A DNA stretch of 6,660 nucleotides from Fusobacterium sp. (GCA_019410665.1 DXSD01000097.1:1-6660); one strand, 5' to 3'; counted from the first letter of the stretch, positions 1 through 6,568 are shown. Notes: a model not told the origin generated them from the sequence alone. Made by a program: numbers and translations.

Positions 1-63
1 TTGTAGTCTGGAGTAATTCTTAAGTTCTCCTCTTAGTAAGATAAATTTTTATTTTTCTAATAT

Positions 64-1305
64 CTATTCATTATTTGTACCAAGAAATAGATTAAATTTA
101 AACTCTATTTCATTAGGTGAAAATTTATTATAGTAATTCAATAATTTCATTGCAGGTTTATAATTTTTATTTAATTTTAAAAGCTCAAGATACTCTTTTT
201 CAATACTTTGAACAGAGTAAAAATCACTTTTGTCTGCAATATCAAGGAAGCTTGAAATGATATCTAATCTTTTAGCAATAATATTTTTTAGAGACTTAGC
301 AACAACTAAAGCTTCTAAATAATAAGCTTTAGCATCTTTAAGTTTACCTAAATAAGTAGCTCCACATGCTAAAGTACAAAGAATATCTAAAACTTCCATC
401 GAATACTCAAAGTCTTCAGAAAAATTTAATTTACACTTTTCATAATATTTTTTTACTGAAAGTTTATTAGTTTGTTCTATAGAAATTTTAATAATCTCAC
501 TGTAAGCCAAACATTTTTGTAAAGGAGTTTTTCCCTTTGCTAAAGAGGAGTACTCTTTTATTGCTTCTTCATAATTTTTTTCATCTTTATATATTGTAGC
601 TATTAAATTTCTGAAAAGATAGGTACTTTCTTCATCCTTACTCTTTTTAAGAAGTTGTTTAGAGATCTCTAGTGCCATTTCATAATTTTGAGAAGTTATT
701 AAAGCTTTTGCATACTCAAATTTTAGGTGATCATAGCTTTCAAGCTTATCTTTTTCTAAACTATTAGAAAACTTCTTATATATGTATATAGCACCTTGTG
801 GATCGTTTAATTGTTCACAAATAAAAAACATATCCATTAATTTATTTTTTAGATCCTTTATTTTTCTAACTCCATGAAAAGACTTTAAAAGATAATCTCT
901 AGCTAAAGCATATCTCTTTCTATTTTTAAATCTAATATACAATTTCTCACAGAACTCTTCTCTCTCTTTTGGTTGTAACTCGTAAAGAGCCTCTTCAATT
1001 ATCCAAAGATTTTCATTACTTATATCAATTTCACTAAGTAACATATTATTTAGGAACTCAATAGCCTGTTCCTCTTTAGTTTTCATTAGTTCTTTAATAG
1101 AAATATCAATAGATATCCCTCTAGTTTCAAGGATATTCTTAAGATTTTTACATAGTAACTTTGCTGTTTTTTCAGTTAATGATCTTTTTCCAATCTCAAT
1201 CATTCCTAAAAAAACTCTTGTAATATCCTTTCCAACTAACTCTCCTTGAGTGATTTTATATTTTTTTCTTAATGCTAATAATTTTTCTTCTGGTGATAAA
1301 AACAT
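64..1305 (-). CDS. HTH (XRE-like) regulator with C-terminal TPR-like repeats
   Basis: This 413-residue protein is probably a cytoplasmic transcriptional regulator. Residues about 7-60 resemble an XRE/Cro-type helix-turn-helix: an LRKKYKITQGEL segment, then a recognition-helix-like stretch ending in IEIGKRSL. The turn looks about one residue shorter than the usual TQEELA...S..IS.IE.G pattern, so the fold call is tentative. The remainder is helical with TPR-like units, clearest near 191-224 (FEYAKALITSQNYEMALEIS), 226-258 (LIATIYKDEKNYEEAIKEY) and 311-340 (GATYLGKLKDAKAYYLEAL). This layout recalls HTH-TPR regulators such as the RRNPP group, which sense small peptides, but no peptide gene is visible and the ligand is unknown. 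The ATG at 1305 is supported by a GGGGGAG ribosome binding site just upstream. The gene is divergent from the HAD phosphatase gene and probably has its own promoter. There are no membrane segments. Target genes cannot be told from the window. Confidence 0.8.
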   Translation of the reverse strand: MFLSPEEKLLALRKKYKITQGELVGKDITRVFLGMIEIGKRSLTEKTAKLLCKNLKNILETRGISIDISIKELMKTKEEQAIEFLNNMLLSEIDISNENLWIIEEALYELQPKEREEFCEKLYIRFKNRKRYALARDYLLKSFHGVRKIKDLKNKLMDMFFICEQLNDPQGAIYIYKKFSNSLEKDKLESYDHLKFEYAKALITSQNYEMALEISKQLLKKSKDEESTYLFRNLIATIYKDEKNYEEAIKEYSSLAKGKTPLQKCLAYSEIIKISIEQTNKLSVKKYYEKCKLNFSEDFEYSMEVLDILCTLACGATYLGKLKDAKAYYLEALVVAKSLKNIIAKRLDIISSFLDIADKSDFYSVQSIEKEYLELLKLNKNYKPAMKLLNYYNKFSPNEIEFKFNLFLGTNNE

Positions 1306-1350
1306 ACTACTCCCCCTTGATACCTAATTTACTTTAATTAGTATAGGAAT

Positions 1351-1379
1351 ATTATATAATATTTTTAAAAATATGTATA
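1351..1379 (-). promoter_or_regulatory. Candidate promoter of the HTH-TPR gene
   Basis: Read on the minus strand, TATACA (1379-1374, four of six matches to TTGACA) is followed after 17 bases by a perfect TATAAT (1356-1351). A start site near 1344 would give a leader of about 40 bases that includes the GGGGGAG ribosome binding site. The spacer contains most of a 16-bp perfect palindrome. The region is very A+T-rich, so chance matches are common. The 17-base spacing and the perfect -10 make this the best candidate. Confidence 0.5.
1359..1374. repeat. 16-bp perfect palindrome inside the minus-strand promoter
   Basis: ATATTTTTAAAAATAT equals its own reverse complement. It lies between the proposed -35 and -10 of the HTH-TPR gene and touches both. 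A dimeric repressor bound here would block RNA polymerase, so autoregulation is possible. It is made only of A and T, so chance remains a real explanation. Confidence 0.4.
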
Positions 1380-1407
1380 GTAAAATGATAGAAAAGAGAT
1401 ATTTTTT

Positions 1408-1434
1408 TGTTAAATTTTTACTAAATGTTAAATT
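1408..1434. repeat. 9-bp direct repeat TGTTAAATT in the divergent intergenic region
   Basis: TGTTAAATT occurs at 1408-1416 and again at 1426-1434, 18 bases apart, between the two divergent promoters. It could be a pair of regulator half-sites serving both genes. The words are A+T-rich and no binding data exist, so this records an observed repeat and not an established operator. Confidence 0.3.
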
Positions 1435-1467
1435 AAAATATAAAATAAACTTAAAACTAAACTTTTA

Positions 1468-1496
1468 TTGCTATTTTTTAAGTAAAATATTATAAT
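1468..1496 (+). promoter_or_regulatory. Candidate promoter of the HAD phosphatase gene
   Basis: TTGCTA (1468-1473, four of six matches to TTGACA) and a perfect TATAAT (1491-1496) are separated by exactly 17 bases. Transcription would begin near 1503, leaving about 33 bases before the TTG start with the GAGGTG ribosome binding site inside. This is the best sigma-70-type promoter on the plus strand of the gap. Confidence 0.6.
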
Positions 1497-1535
1497 AAAA
1501 TTAAATGAAGAAATAAAAAGTGAGGTGTTAAAAAT

Positions 1536-2336
1536 TTGGAGATAAAAGCTGTAGCCTTAGATTTAGATGGAACTTTACTCAATAGTGAAAAAAAGATATC
1601 TAAAGTTAATAAAGATACTTTAAAAGAGTTAGAAGAAAGAGGGATAAAAATATTTCTTGTAACTGGTAGAACCTATGAAGCTACTAAACCATATGCTAAA
1701 GAATTGGGATTAAAAGGAACTATTATATCATATAATGGAGCTAAAGTTGTAGAGTTTGAAGAGGAAAAAGTAATATTTGAGCTACCTTTAGAAGAAGAGT
1801 ATTCTAAAAAAATCATTTCCTTAGGAAAAAATAGAGGTTTTCATATCAATTTATATCAAGAAAATAAATGGTATGTAGAAGATTTAGAAAGGAAAGAGAC
1901 TTTACATTATGCAAAAATGACAGGACTTACTCCTGTAAAAAAATCTTTTGATGAATTTGAAAATTACAATATGACTAAGATAACTATTCAAGATATGAAA
2001 AATTCTCAAGAGTTTAATGAGTTTTGTAAAGAGATAGCAGAGGTTTTTGAGGGAGAGGTATATACTGCCAAATCTCAAAATTTTCTTTTTGAGGTTTTAA
2101 ATAAAAATGTAAATAAAGGAATAGTATTAGAAAAAATTCTAAAAGAAAATGGGATTTCAACAAGTGAGTGTGTAGCTTTTGGAGATGCTAATAATGATCT
2201 TGAGATGTTAGCTACTGTTAAATATGGGGTTGCTATGGGAAATTCTAGTGCAGAATTAAAAAGTAAAGTTAATTATGTAACTGATACAAATGATAATGAT
2301 GGAGTTGCCAAATTTTTAAAAAAATATTTCTTTTGA
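1536..2336 (+). CDS. Cof-type HAD-IIB family phosphatase
   Basis: This 266-residue cytoplasmic protein is a Mg-dependent phosphohydrolase of the haloacid dehalogenase superfamily, Cof/YidA-like (Hydrolase_3). All four HAD motifs are present: motif I LDLDGTLL with nucleophile Asp9 and acid/base Asp11, motif II VTGR with Thr43, the motif III lysine at about Lys194 (NVNKGIVL), and motif IV FGDANNDLEML with Asp217 and Asp221. The C2-type cap lies between roughly residues 80 and 190, and IISYNGA (64-69) is typical of the family. The length is normal. Translation starts at TTG, placed eight bases after a GAGGTG ribosome binding site (1522-1527), so the unusual start is well supported. Family members dephosphorylate sugar phosphates, nucleotides or cofactor intermediates; the substrate cannot be read from sequence. 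No clear terminator follows, so transcripts may read into guaA, although guaA also has its own promoter. Confidence 0.93.
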   Translation: MEIKAVALDLDGTLLNSEKKISKVNKDTLKELEERGIKIFLVTGRTYEATKPYAKELGLKGTIISYNGAKVVEFEEEKVIFELPLEEEYSKKIISLGKNRGFHINLYQENKWYVEDLERKETLHYAKMTGLTPVKKSFDEFENYNMTKITIQDMKNSQEFNEFCKEIAEVFEGEVYTAKSQNFLFEVLNKNVNKGIVLEKILKENGISTSECVAFGDANNDLEMLATVKYGVAMGNSSAELKSKVNYVTDTNDNDGVAKFLKKYFF

Positions 2337-2361
2337 CAGAGTTTCTAAAGTATGGTAAAAT
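2333..2361 (+). promoter_or_regulatory. Strong guaA promoter with extended -10
   Basis: A perfect TTGACA -35 (2333-2338) overlaps the HAD stop codon. Seventeen bases later comes TAAAAT (2356-2361, five of six matches), preceded by TG at 2353-2354, which makes an extended -10. Transcription should start near 2368, giving a leader of about 95 bases. This is the best promoter match in the window and suits a housekeeping purine gene. Confidence 0.75.
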
Positions 2362-2424
2362 TTATAAATAATTAATATCATAGTATATAAAAGTATTAGA
2401 AAGTTGTATTAAAAAGTTTTCAAC

Positions 2425-2446
2425 AGGGTATCAGCCCTTTTATTTT
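2425..2446 (+). promoter_or_regulatory. Small hairpin plus U-rich tract in the guaA leader
   Basis: AGGG (2425-2428) can pair with CCCT (2435-2438) around a six-base loop, followed by a T-rich run TTTATTTT. It resembles a weak intrinsic terminator or attenuator placed just before the ribosome binding site. The stem has only four pairs, so it could equally be incidental. The leader does not show the conserved loops of a guanine riboswitch. Confidence 0.25.
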
Positions 2447-2452
2447 AAATAT

Positions 2453-2457
2453 GGAGG
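2453..2457 (+). promoter_or_regulatory. guaA ribosome binding site that decides the start
   Basis: GGAGG lies five bases before the ATG at 2463. The G of the upstream in-frame ATG (2451-2453) is the first base of this Shine-Dalgarno sequence, so that ATG overlaps the ribosome binding site. Nothing resembling a ribosome binding site lies at the right distance before 2451. The 2463 start is therefore preferred. Confidence 0.85.
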
Positions 2458-2462
2458 TTAAA

Positions 2463-4001
2463 ATGAAAGAAAATAGTATTATTATACTAGACTTTGGTTC
2501 TCAATACAATCAATTGATTGCTAGAAGAGTCAGAGAAATGGGTGTTTATGCTGAAGTTGTTCCTTATTTTGAGCCTTTAGACAAAATACTTGCAAGAAAG
2601 CCTAAGGGGATTATCTTATCAGGGGGACCTGCTTCTGTATATTTAGAAGGAGCTCCAACAATAAGTAAAGAATTATATCAACAGGGGATTCCAGTATTAG
2701 GTATTTGCTATGGAATGCAAATCACTACTCACTTAATGGGAGGAGAGGTAGCTAGAGCTGATAAACAAGAGTTTGGTAAAGCTGAGTTAATAATTGATGA
2801 TGTAAACAGTCCATTATTCCAAAATGTACCAAATAACTCTAAAGTTTGGATGAGTCACAACGACCATGTAACAAAAATGGCACCTGGATTTGTTCAAATT
2901 GGACATACAGATTCATGTGTAGCTGCTACATATAACAAAGATATCAACACTTACTGTATCCAATTCCACGCTGAGGTAACTCACTCTGAATATGGAACAC
3001 AAATTCTTAGAAACTTTGTATTTAATGTAGCTGGTTGTGAGCAAAACTGGTCTATGGGTAACTATATAGAGGAAACTATAAAAAATATCAGAGAGACAGT
3101 AGGAGATAAAAAAGTATTATTAGGACTTTCTGGTGGAGTTGACTCTTCAGTTGCTGCTACTTTAATACATAAAGCAATTGGAGATCAATTAACTTGTATT
3201 TTCGTTGATACAGGTCTTTTAAGAAAAGATGAAGCTAAAAAAGTTATGGAAGTATATGGAGAAAACTTCCATATGAACATAAAATGTGTAGATGCTGAGG
3301 AGAGATTCCTATCTAAATTAGCTGGAGTATCTGATCCAGAAGCAAAGAGAAAAATAATAGGAAAAGAGTTCATCGAGGTATTTGATGAGGAAGCAGCAAA
3401 ACTTACTGATGTAGAATTTTTAGCACAAGGAACTATATATCCAGATGTTATCGAATCTATGTCTGTAAAAGGACCTTCAATGACAATTAAGTCTCACCAT
3501 AATGTTGGAGGACTTCCTGAGGATATGAAGTTTAAACTTCTTGAGCCATTAAGAGAGCTTTTCAAAGATGAAGTTAGAAAAGTTGGAAGAGAATTAGGAA
3601 TTCCAGATCACATGGTTGATAGACATCCATTCCCAGGACCTGGATTAGGAATCAGAATCTTAGGTGAAGTTGATAAGCAAAAGGCTGATATTTTAAGAGA
3701 AGCTGATGATATATTCATCGAAGAGTTAAGAAAAGCTGATTTATACAACAAAGTAAGCCAAGCTTTCGTAGTATTATTACCAGTAAAATCTGTTGGAGTA
3801 ATGGGAGACGAGAGAACTTATGAGTATACAGCTGTATTAAGATCTGCTAACACAATAGATTTTATGACAGCTACTTGGTCTCACTTACCATTTGATTTCT
3901 TAGAGAGAGTATCTAATAGAATATTAAATGAGGTTAAAGGTATCAATAGATTAACTTATGATATCTCTAGTAAGCCACCTGCAACTATAGAATGGGAATA
4001 G
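2463..4001 (+). CDS. guaA: GMP synthase (glutamine-hydrolysing)
   Basis: GuaA converts XMP, ATP and glutamine to GMP, the last step of de novo guanine nucleotide synthesis, in the cytoplasm. The 512-residue product has the standard length and order. The class I glutamine amidotransferase domain (about 5-190) carries the nucleophile Cys82 in GICYGMQ and the His169/Glu171 pair in FHAEV. The ATP-pyrophosphatase domain has the PP-loop LSGGVDSS at 222-229. The C-terminal dimerisation/XMP-binding domain includes HPFPGPGLGIR (388-398) and ends in the diagnostic KPPATIEWE. All key residues are intact. Starting at 2463 instead of 2451 removes four extra residues (MEVK) encoded over the ribosome binding site. 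Codons ending in C (AAC, TTC, CAC, ATC) are more frequent here than in the neighbours, which fits high expression. It has its own promoter and terminator. Confidence 0.98.
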   Translation: MKENSIIILDFGSQYNQLIARRVREMGVYAEVVPYFEPLDKILARKPKGIILSGGPASVYLEGAPTISKELYQQGIPVLGICYGMQITTHLMGGEVARADKQEFGKAELIIDDVNSPLFQNVPNNSKVWMSHNDHVTKMAPGFVQIGHTDSCVAATYNKDINTYCIQFHAEVTHSEYGTQILRNFVFNVAGCEQNWSMGNYIEETIKNIRETVGDKKVLLGLSGGVDSSVAATLIHKAIGDQLTCIFVDTGLLRKDEAKKVMEVYGENFHMNIKCVDAEERFLSKLAGVSDPEAKRKIIGKEFIEVFDEEAAKLTDVEFLAQGTIYPDVIESMSVKGPSMTIKSHHNVGGLPEDMKFKLLEPLRELFKDEVRKVGRELGIPDHMVDRHPFPGPGLGIRILGEVDKQKADILREADDIFIEELRKADLYNKVSQAFVVLLPVKSVGVMGDERTYEYTAVLRSANTIDFMTATWSHLPFDFLERVSNRILNEVKGINRLTYDISSKPPATIEWE

Positions 4002-4012
4002 GACTAGAATAG

Positions 4013-4041
4013 CTGAAACTAGCTAAAATAGCTACTTTCAG
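4013..4041 (+). repeat. Imperfect hairpin directly after guaA
   Basis: CTGAAA (4013-4018) pairs with TTTCAG (4036-4041) and TAGCTA (4020-4025) pairs with TAGCTA (4029-4034), with one C-C mismatch between the two stems and an AAA loop. This makes twelve base pairs in 29 bases. No T tract follows, so it is not a classical terminator. It may protect the 3' end of the mRNA or bind a protein. Confidence 0.5.
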
Positions 4042-4059
4042 ATAGTAAAAATAAGAAAT

Positions 4060-4076
4060 TGGCCGCAAAATGGCCG
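4060..4076. repeat. TGGCCG direct repeat / short hairpin
   Basis: TGGCCG occurs at 4060-4065 and 4071-4076, five bases apart. Because GGCC is self-complementary the pair can also form a four-base-pair stem. It stands out as a GC-rich spot in very A+T-rich DNA. The function is unknown. Confidence 0.4.
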
Positions 4077-4084
4077 TATAATAG

Positions 4085-4120
4085 AAAAGCAGCCTTAAAA
4101 AGCTGCTTTTTTTTATTTTT
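4085..4120 (+). terminator. Intrinsic terminator of guaA
   Basis: AAAAGCAGC (4085-4093) pairs perfectly with GCTGCTTTT (4102-4110) around an eight-base loop, and the T run continues to 4114 and then 4116-4120. This is a strong Rho-independent terminator for guaA. Read on the minus strand the same stem is followed by TTTTCTATTAT, so it may also end transcripts of the convergent recombinase gene. Confidence 0.9.
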
Positions 4121-4138
4121 ATATTTTTTAATCTATCA

Positions 4139-4804
4139 TCATATTTCATTTTTAGATTTAGAGTTATTCTCTTTAGAAATCAACTTAGCTTTTATTCTAT
4201 AAAGAGTAGCTTCACTAAGGCCACTAAATTTAATACAATCTGATAACTTTATACTTTTATTTATCCAAGCTTTGATATATCTTTCTTGTTCAGTAGTAAG
4301 ATTTTCTTGTTTATTTGGCCTACCTACTTCTCTTCCAGTTTTTTTAGAATATTTTTTTCCATTCTCATTAACTGGCATAGAATCAATACCTTGTCTTTGT
4401 CTAATCTTAGTTCTTTTTAATTCTTCTTCAGCAAGAGTAGTATAAACTTCTATTAAGATATTATTAATCATCTCAATTATAAGCTGATTTTTCTCATCTA
4501 ACTCTATTTGAGTGGTTGGTAAGTCATCTACTATAAGTCTAATTCCTTTTTGTTTAAGTTCTCTTAATTCTTCAAGAGCTTGTTCCTTATTTCTTCCCAA
4601 TCTATCTAAACTCATTACAATTAAGGTATCTCCTTTTTGCAACTCCACCTTTAGATTTTGGTAAGCTGGTCTGTCAAAATTTTTACCTGTCGCTTTATCA
4701 ACAAATACATCAGAGTTCCTCAATCCATATTTATCTTTTAAAGCTAATTGTCTATTTTCATTTTGTTCCTTAGTAGAAACACGTATATATAGATATTTTC
4801 TCAT
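4139..4804 (-). CDS. Serine recombinase, resolvase/invertase family
   Basis: This 221-residue protein is a small serine site-specific recombinase that cuts and rejoins DNA through a 5'-phosphoserine link. The catalytic domain begins at residue 1: YIRVSTKEQN holds Arg8 and nucleophile Ser10, and the LDRLGR motif holds Asp67, Arg68 and Arg71. A long helix near 115-140 (AEEELKRTKIRQRQGI) precedes GRPNKQ (161-166). A C-terminal helix-turn-helix of the HTH_7 type (about 175-207) ends in SEATLYRIK. The order and length match Tn3-type resolvases and Hin-type invertases, not IS607 TnpA, whose HTH comes first, nor large serine integrases. The ATG at 4804 follows an AAGGGA ribosome binding site with six-base spacing. 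The frame ends in tandem stops TGA TGA TAG. It converges with guaA. No transposase or cargo partner is visible, so the job (resolution, inversion or relic of a mobile element) is open. Confidence 0.92.
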   Translation of the reverse strand: MRKYLYIRVSTKEQNENRQLALKDKYGLRNSDVFVDKATGKNFDRPAYQNLKVELQKGDTLIVMSLDRLGRNKEQALEELRELKQKGIRLIVDDLPTTQIELDEKNQLIIEMINNILIEVYTTLAEEELKRTKIRQRQGIDSMPVNENGKKYSKKTGREVGRPNKQENLTTEQERYIKAWINKSIKLSDCIKFSGLSEATLYRIKAKLISKENNSKSKNEI

Positions 4805-4814
4805 ATAAGTTCCC

Positions 4815-4828
4815 TTCTATATATAGAA
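4815..4828. repeat. 14-bp perfect palindrome upstream of the recombinase
   Basis: TTCTATATATAGAA is a perfect palindrome that overlaps the start of the recombinase ribosome binding site and the T-rich tail of the preceding terminator. A shorter copy of its core, TATATATAGA, recurs at 4784-4793 inside the start of the gene, 34 bases from the copy at 4818-4827. Serine resolvases often bind A+T-rich dyads upstream of their own gene, so this could be an operator or a recombination subsite. Low complexity makes chance possible. Confidence 0.35.
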
Positions 4829-4845
4829 AAGAGAGATTGCTCTCT
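4826..4845 (-). terminator. Intrinsic terminator after the nuclease reading frame
   Basis: On the minus strand AGAGAG (4845-4840) pairs with CTCTCT (4835-4830) around the loop CAAT, followed by TTTTCTATAT. It lies just past the stop codon of the nuclease frame and upstream of the recombinase. It should end most transcripts from the ATPase/nuclease gene, which means the recombinase probably needs another promoter or read-through. Confidence 0.65.
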
Positions 4846-4850
4846 ATTAA

Positions 4851-5873
4851 CTATTTTTCTATTTTATGATATACTCTTTTTCCATCAAAAACCAGTGCTA
4901 TGTTCGTTATATCATTTATTTCCTCTCTTTTTAAAAGAGTGTCATATCTATTTGTCTTAATCTGATTTAAAGCCTCATCTAATTCTTTTTCTACTGTTCT
5001 ATCCTTCAATCTCTTCAACTCCAAGATATATGCTAGTTTAGTTTTAACTACTGGCTTAAGTATTAGATCTGGCCTTCCATATCCACTTTCATAATTAGGA
5101 ATTGAAAAATAACTTCCTTCTAGTCCATGTAAAAATCCAGCTAAAAGAGTTTGATATGGATTTTTCCAATAATCAAGGAGTTCTTCAGAACGACTATGAT
5201 TATTGAGACACAGACGAAGATTTTTATCTGAGTTCTGTGCTTCATTATTTCTAATATCATAGGTACTCATTGCATTTAATACAAGATTTTCAAGACAACT
5301 TATTATTTCATCTAAATTTTTAGTTAAAAGTACTACCTTTAATCTACTGATAGTTCCTAATCCATTAAAGATAATATCTACATATAGATTTTTAAAGAAT
5401 GTCATTATCTCATTATTAGGTATTCTCACAAAATATGTATTCATATCTATCTTTTCTTTTATTGTTAAATACCCTGAAAACAGTAATAATTCCCATAAAT
5501 CATCTGGAGATATATTATTTCCTAAAGCTATACTTTGACTTATATACACTACTGTTTCTTTTCCATTAAATAGATTATTCAAGATATCAAATACCATTTT
5601 ATCAGAGTTCTTAAGCAACTCTTTTATTAAAGCATTTCCAGAGGTATTTATCCAATAAGCTCCTAACTCTTGAGTACTTAAAAATTTCAATATACTTAAA
5701 GGATTATATACTTCAGAATCTCCGAATCTATATCCATTATACCAAGACTTTACTTCTTCAAGTTTATAACTAACATCATAATCTAATAGAGCTTTTTCTA
5801 CTTCATCTTCAAGTAATCCAAAATATTGAGAGTATTTTTTATTAAGTATAGTGTAGTTCTCTATATTATTCAA
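4851..5873 (-). CDS. C-terminal fragment: PD-(D/E)XK nuclease half
   Basis: This 340-residue frame is the downstream part of the split ATPase/nuclease gene. Residues 1-65 carry the end of the ATPase-like region, including the family-typical WYNGYRFGDSEVYNPLSIL (44-62). The nuclease-like core sits near 245-290: GYGRPD supplies Asp269 and ILELK supplies Glu285 and Lys287, matching the D...ExK pattern of PD-(D/E)XK enzymes, so the catalytic residues look intact. The TTG at 5873 overlaps the stop of the upstream frame (TTGA) but has no ribosome binding site before it, and its Leu codon corresponds to an internal position of the ancestral protein. Independent translation is therefore doubtful; only weak coupling by overlap could support it. 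The fragment ends just before a hairpin terminator. Confidence 0.75.
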   Translation of the reverse strand: MNNIENYTILNKKYSQYFGLLEDEVEKALLDYDVSYKLEEVKSWYNGYRFGDSEVYNPLSILKFLSTQELGAYWINTSGNALIKELLKNSDKMVFDILNNLFNGKETVVYISQSIALGNNISPDDLWELLLFSGYLTIKEKIDMNTYFVRIPNNEIMTFFKNLYVDIIFNGLGTISRLKVVLLTKNLDEIISCLENLVLNAMSTYDIRNNEAQNSDKNLRLCLNNHSRSEELLDYWKNPYQTLLAGFLHGLEGSYFSIPNYESGYGRPDLILKPVVKTKLAYILELKRLKDRTVEKELDEALNQIKTNRYDTLLKREEINDITNIALVFDGKRVYHKIEK

Positions 5874-6568
5874 GTCAGAGAATATCCAGCTTGAGCAACT
5901 CTAACTATACCAGTTAAAACTCCCATATGCAGATATTGATTGGTTTTTAAAACATCTCCATAAAACCCTTTAATAAAGTCTTTTACATCATCATAATATC
6001 CTTTTTCATATGCTGTTATAATTGGATAGTCATACTCATCTATCAACAAAATAGCTTGCTGATTATATTTTCTATATAAAAGCTCTGTTATAAATTTCAA
6101 TGCTCTTTTTAACTCACTAAGATTTGCTTTTCTAAATTGTAAATTTTCAAATAGTTGTATCTCTTCAGGAAAACATACATCTTTTAATCCTTGATACTCC
6201 TTAATGATACCAATAATAAGAAGTTCTATATCTTCTATAAACTCTTTAAAATTGTTTCCCCTTATATCTTTCATTGTAAAAAATATAACAGGATATTTTC
6301 CTTGTTCCCTCATCATAGGAGAATTTTCTATGTATAACTCATTAAATAACTTTCTATTTTCTTCTCTATTTTTTATATCAAAGAAGTATTTAAGAGTGGA
6401 CATATTGAGAGTTTTTCCAAATCTTCTTGGTCTACAAAATAATTTAATATCAGCTCCATCAAAAAGAATATCTTCTATAAATTTAGTCTTATCTATATAA
6501 TAATAATCCAATGTTCTAATTTTTTTAAAATCATCTACTCCAAGTCCTAATATTTTTTGTTTTAACAT
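5870..6568 (-). CDS. N-terminal fragment: AAA-ATPase-like half
   Basis: This 232-residue frame is the upstream part of the split gene. It starts at an ATG (6568) with a strong AGGAGAGG ribosome binding site at 6580-6573. The N-terminus GVDDFKKIR...YYYIDKT is typical of the AAA-ATPase-like family. A P-loop-like RPRRFGKTL (46-54, Lys52, Thr53) and a Walker B AILLIDEYD (172-180, Asp177 and Glu178) are both present. GVLTGIVRVA (216-225) matches the conserved strand after Walker B. The last four residues (YSLT) are out-of-frame sequence created by the frameshift. As it stands the product has the ATP-binding elements but lacks the rest of the ATPase module and the nuclease, so it is unlikely to work as the full protein would. 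Confidence 0.8.
   Translation of the reverse strand: MLKQKILGLGVDDFKKIRTLDYYYIDKTKFIEDILFDGADIKLFCRPRRFGKTLNMSTLKYFFDIKNREENRKLFNELYIENSPMMREQGKYPVIFFTMKDIRGNNFKEFIEDIELLIIGIIKEYQGLKDVCFPEEIQLFENLQFRKANLSELKRALKFITELLYRKYNQQAILLIDEYDYPIITAYEKGYYDDVKDFIKGFYGDVLKTNQYLHMGVLTGIVRVAQAGYSLT

Larger units (their letters stand above)
4851..6568 (-). pseudogene. AAA-ATPase-like / PD-(D/E)XK nuclease gene, broken by a frameshift
   Basis: Two abutting minus-strand frames together make one protein of the size usual for this family (about 570 residues): an N-terminal AAA-ATPase-like domain (Pfam PF09820) and a C-terminal PD-(D/E)XK nuclease domain (PF08011, formerly DUF1703). The upstream frame reads GIVRVAQAG and then goes out of register (YSLT, stop). 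The other frame continues with IFSDLNNIENYTIL, which is what the family normally has after RVA. Adding one base in the GGATA stretch near 5885-5888 restores a single frame. No slippery heptamer is seen there, so a one-base deletion or a sequencing/assembly error is more likely than programmed frameshifting. The family is common in Fusobacteria, Bacteroidetes and Clostridia; its biological role is not established. Confidence 0.85.

Noticed and set aside
1..63. Partial gene or terminator at the left edge
   Set aside because: The stretch is too short and A+T-rich; short open frames exist on both strands but none shows a start signal or family motif, and no convincing GC-rich stem was found.
2337..2450. 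Guanine/purine riboswitch before guaA
   Set aside because: The conserved junction and loop sequences of the purine class are absent, and the leader is very A+T-rich with only short stems.
3185..3373. 62-residue minus-strand open frame inside guaA
   Set aside because: It lies wholly within the intact guaA coding sequence, has no recognisable motif and is a shadow of the codon pattern.
3975..4001. Island attachment-site duplication of the guaA 3' end
   Set aside because: I found no second copy of the guaA end within the window; a copy could lie beyond 6660.
4139..4804. IS607-type transposase
   Set aside because: The catalytic domain is at the N-terminus and the helix-turn-helix at the C-terminus, the reverse of IS607 TnpA, and no TnpB gene is adjacent.
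5866..5900. Programmed ribosomal frameshift in the ATPase/nuclease gene
   Set aside because: No slippery heptamer and no strong downstream structure are seen; a one-base deletion or sequencing error explains the break more simply.
6204..6500. 98-residue plus-strand open frame opposite the ATPase-like gene
   Set aside because: It is antisense to a clearly recognisable domain including the P-loop, and its own translation shows no family features.
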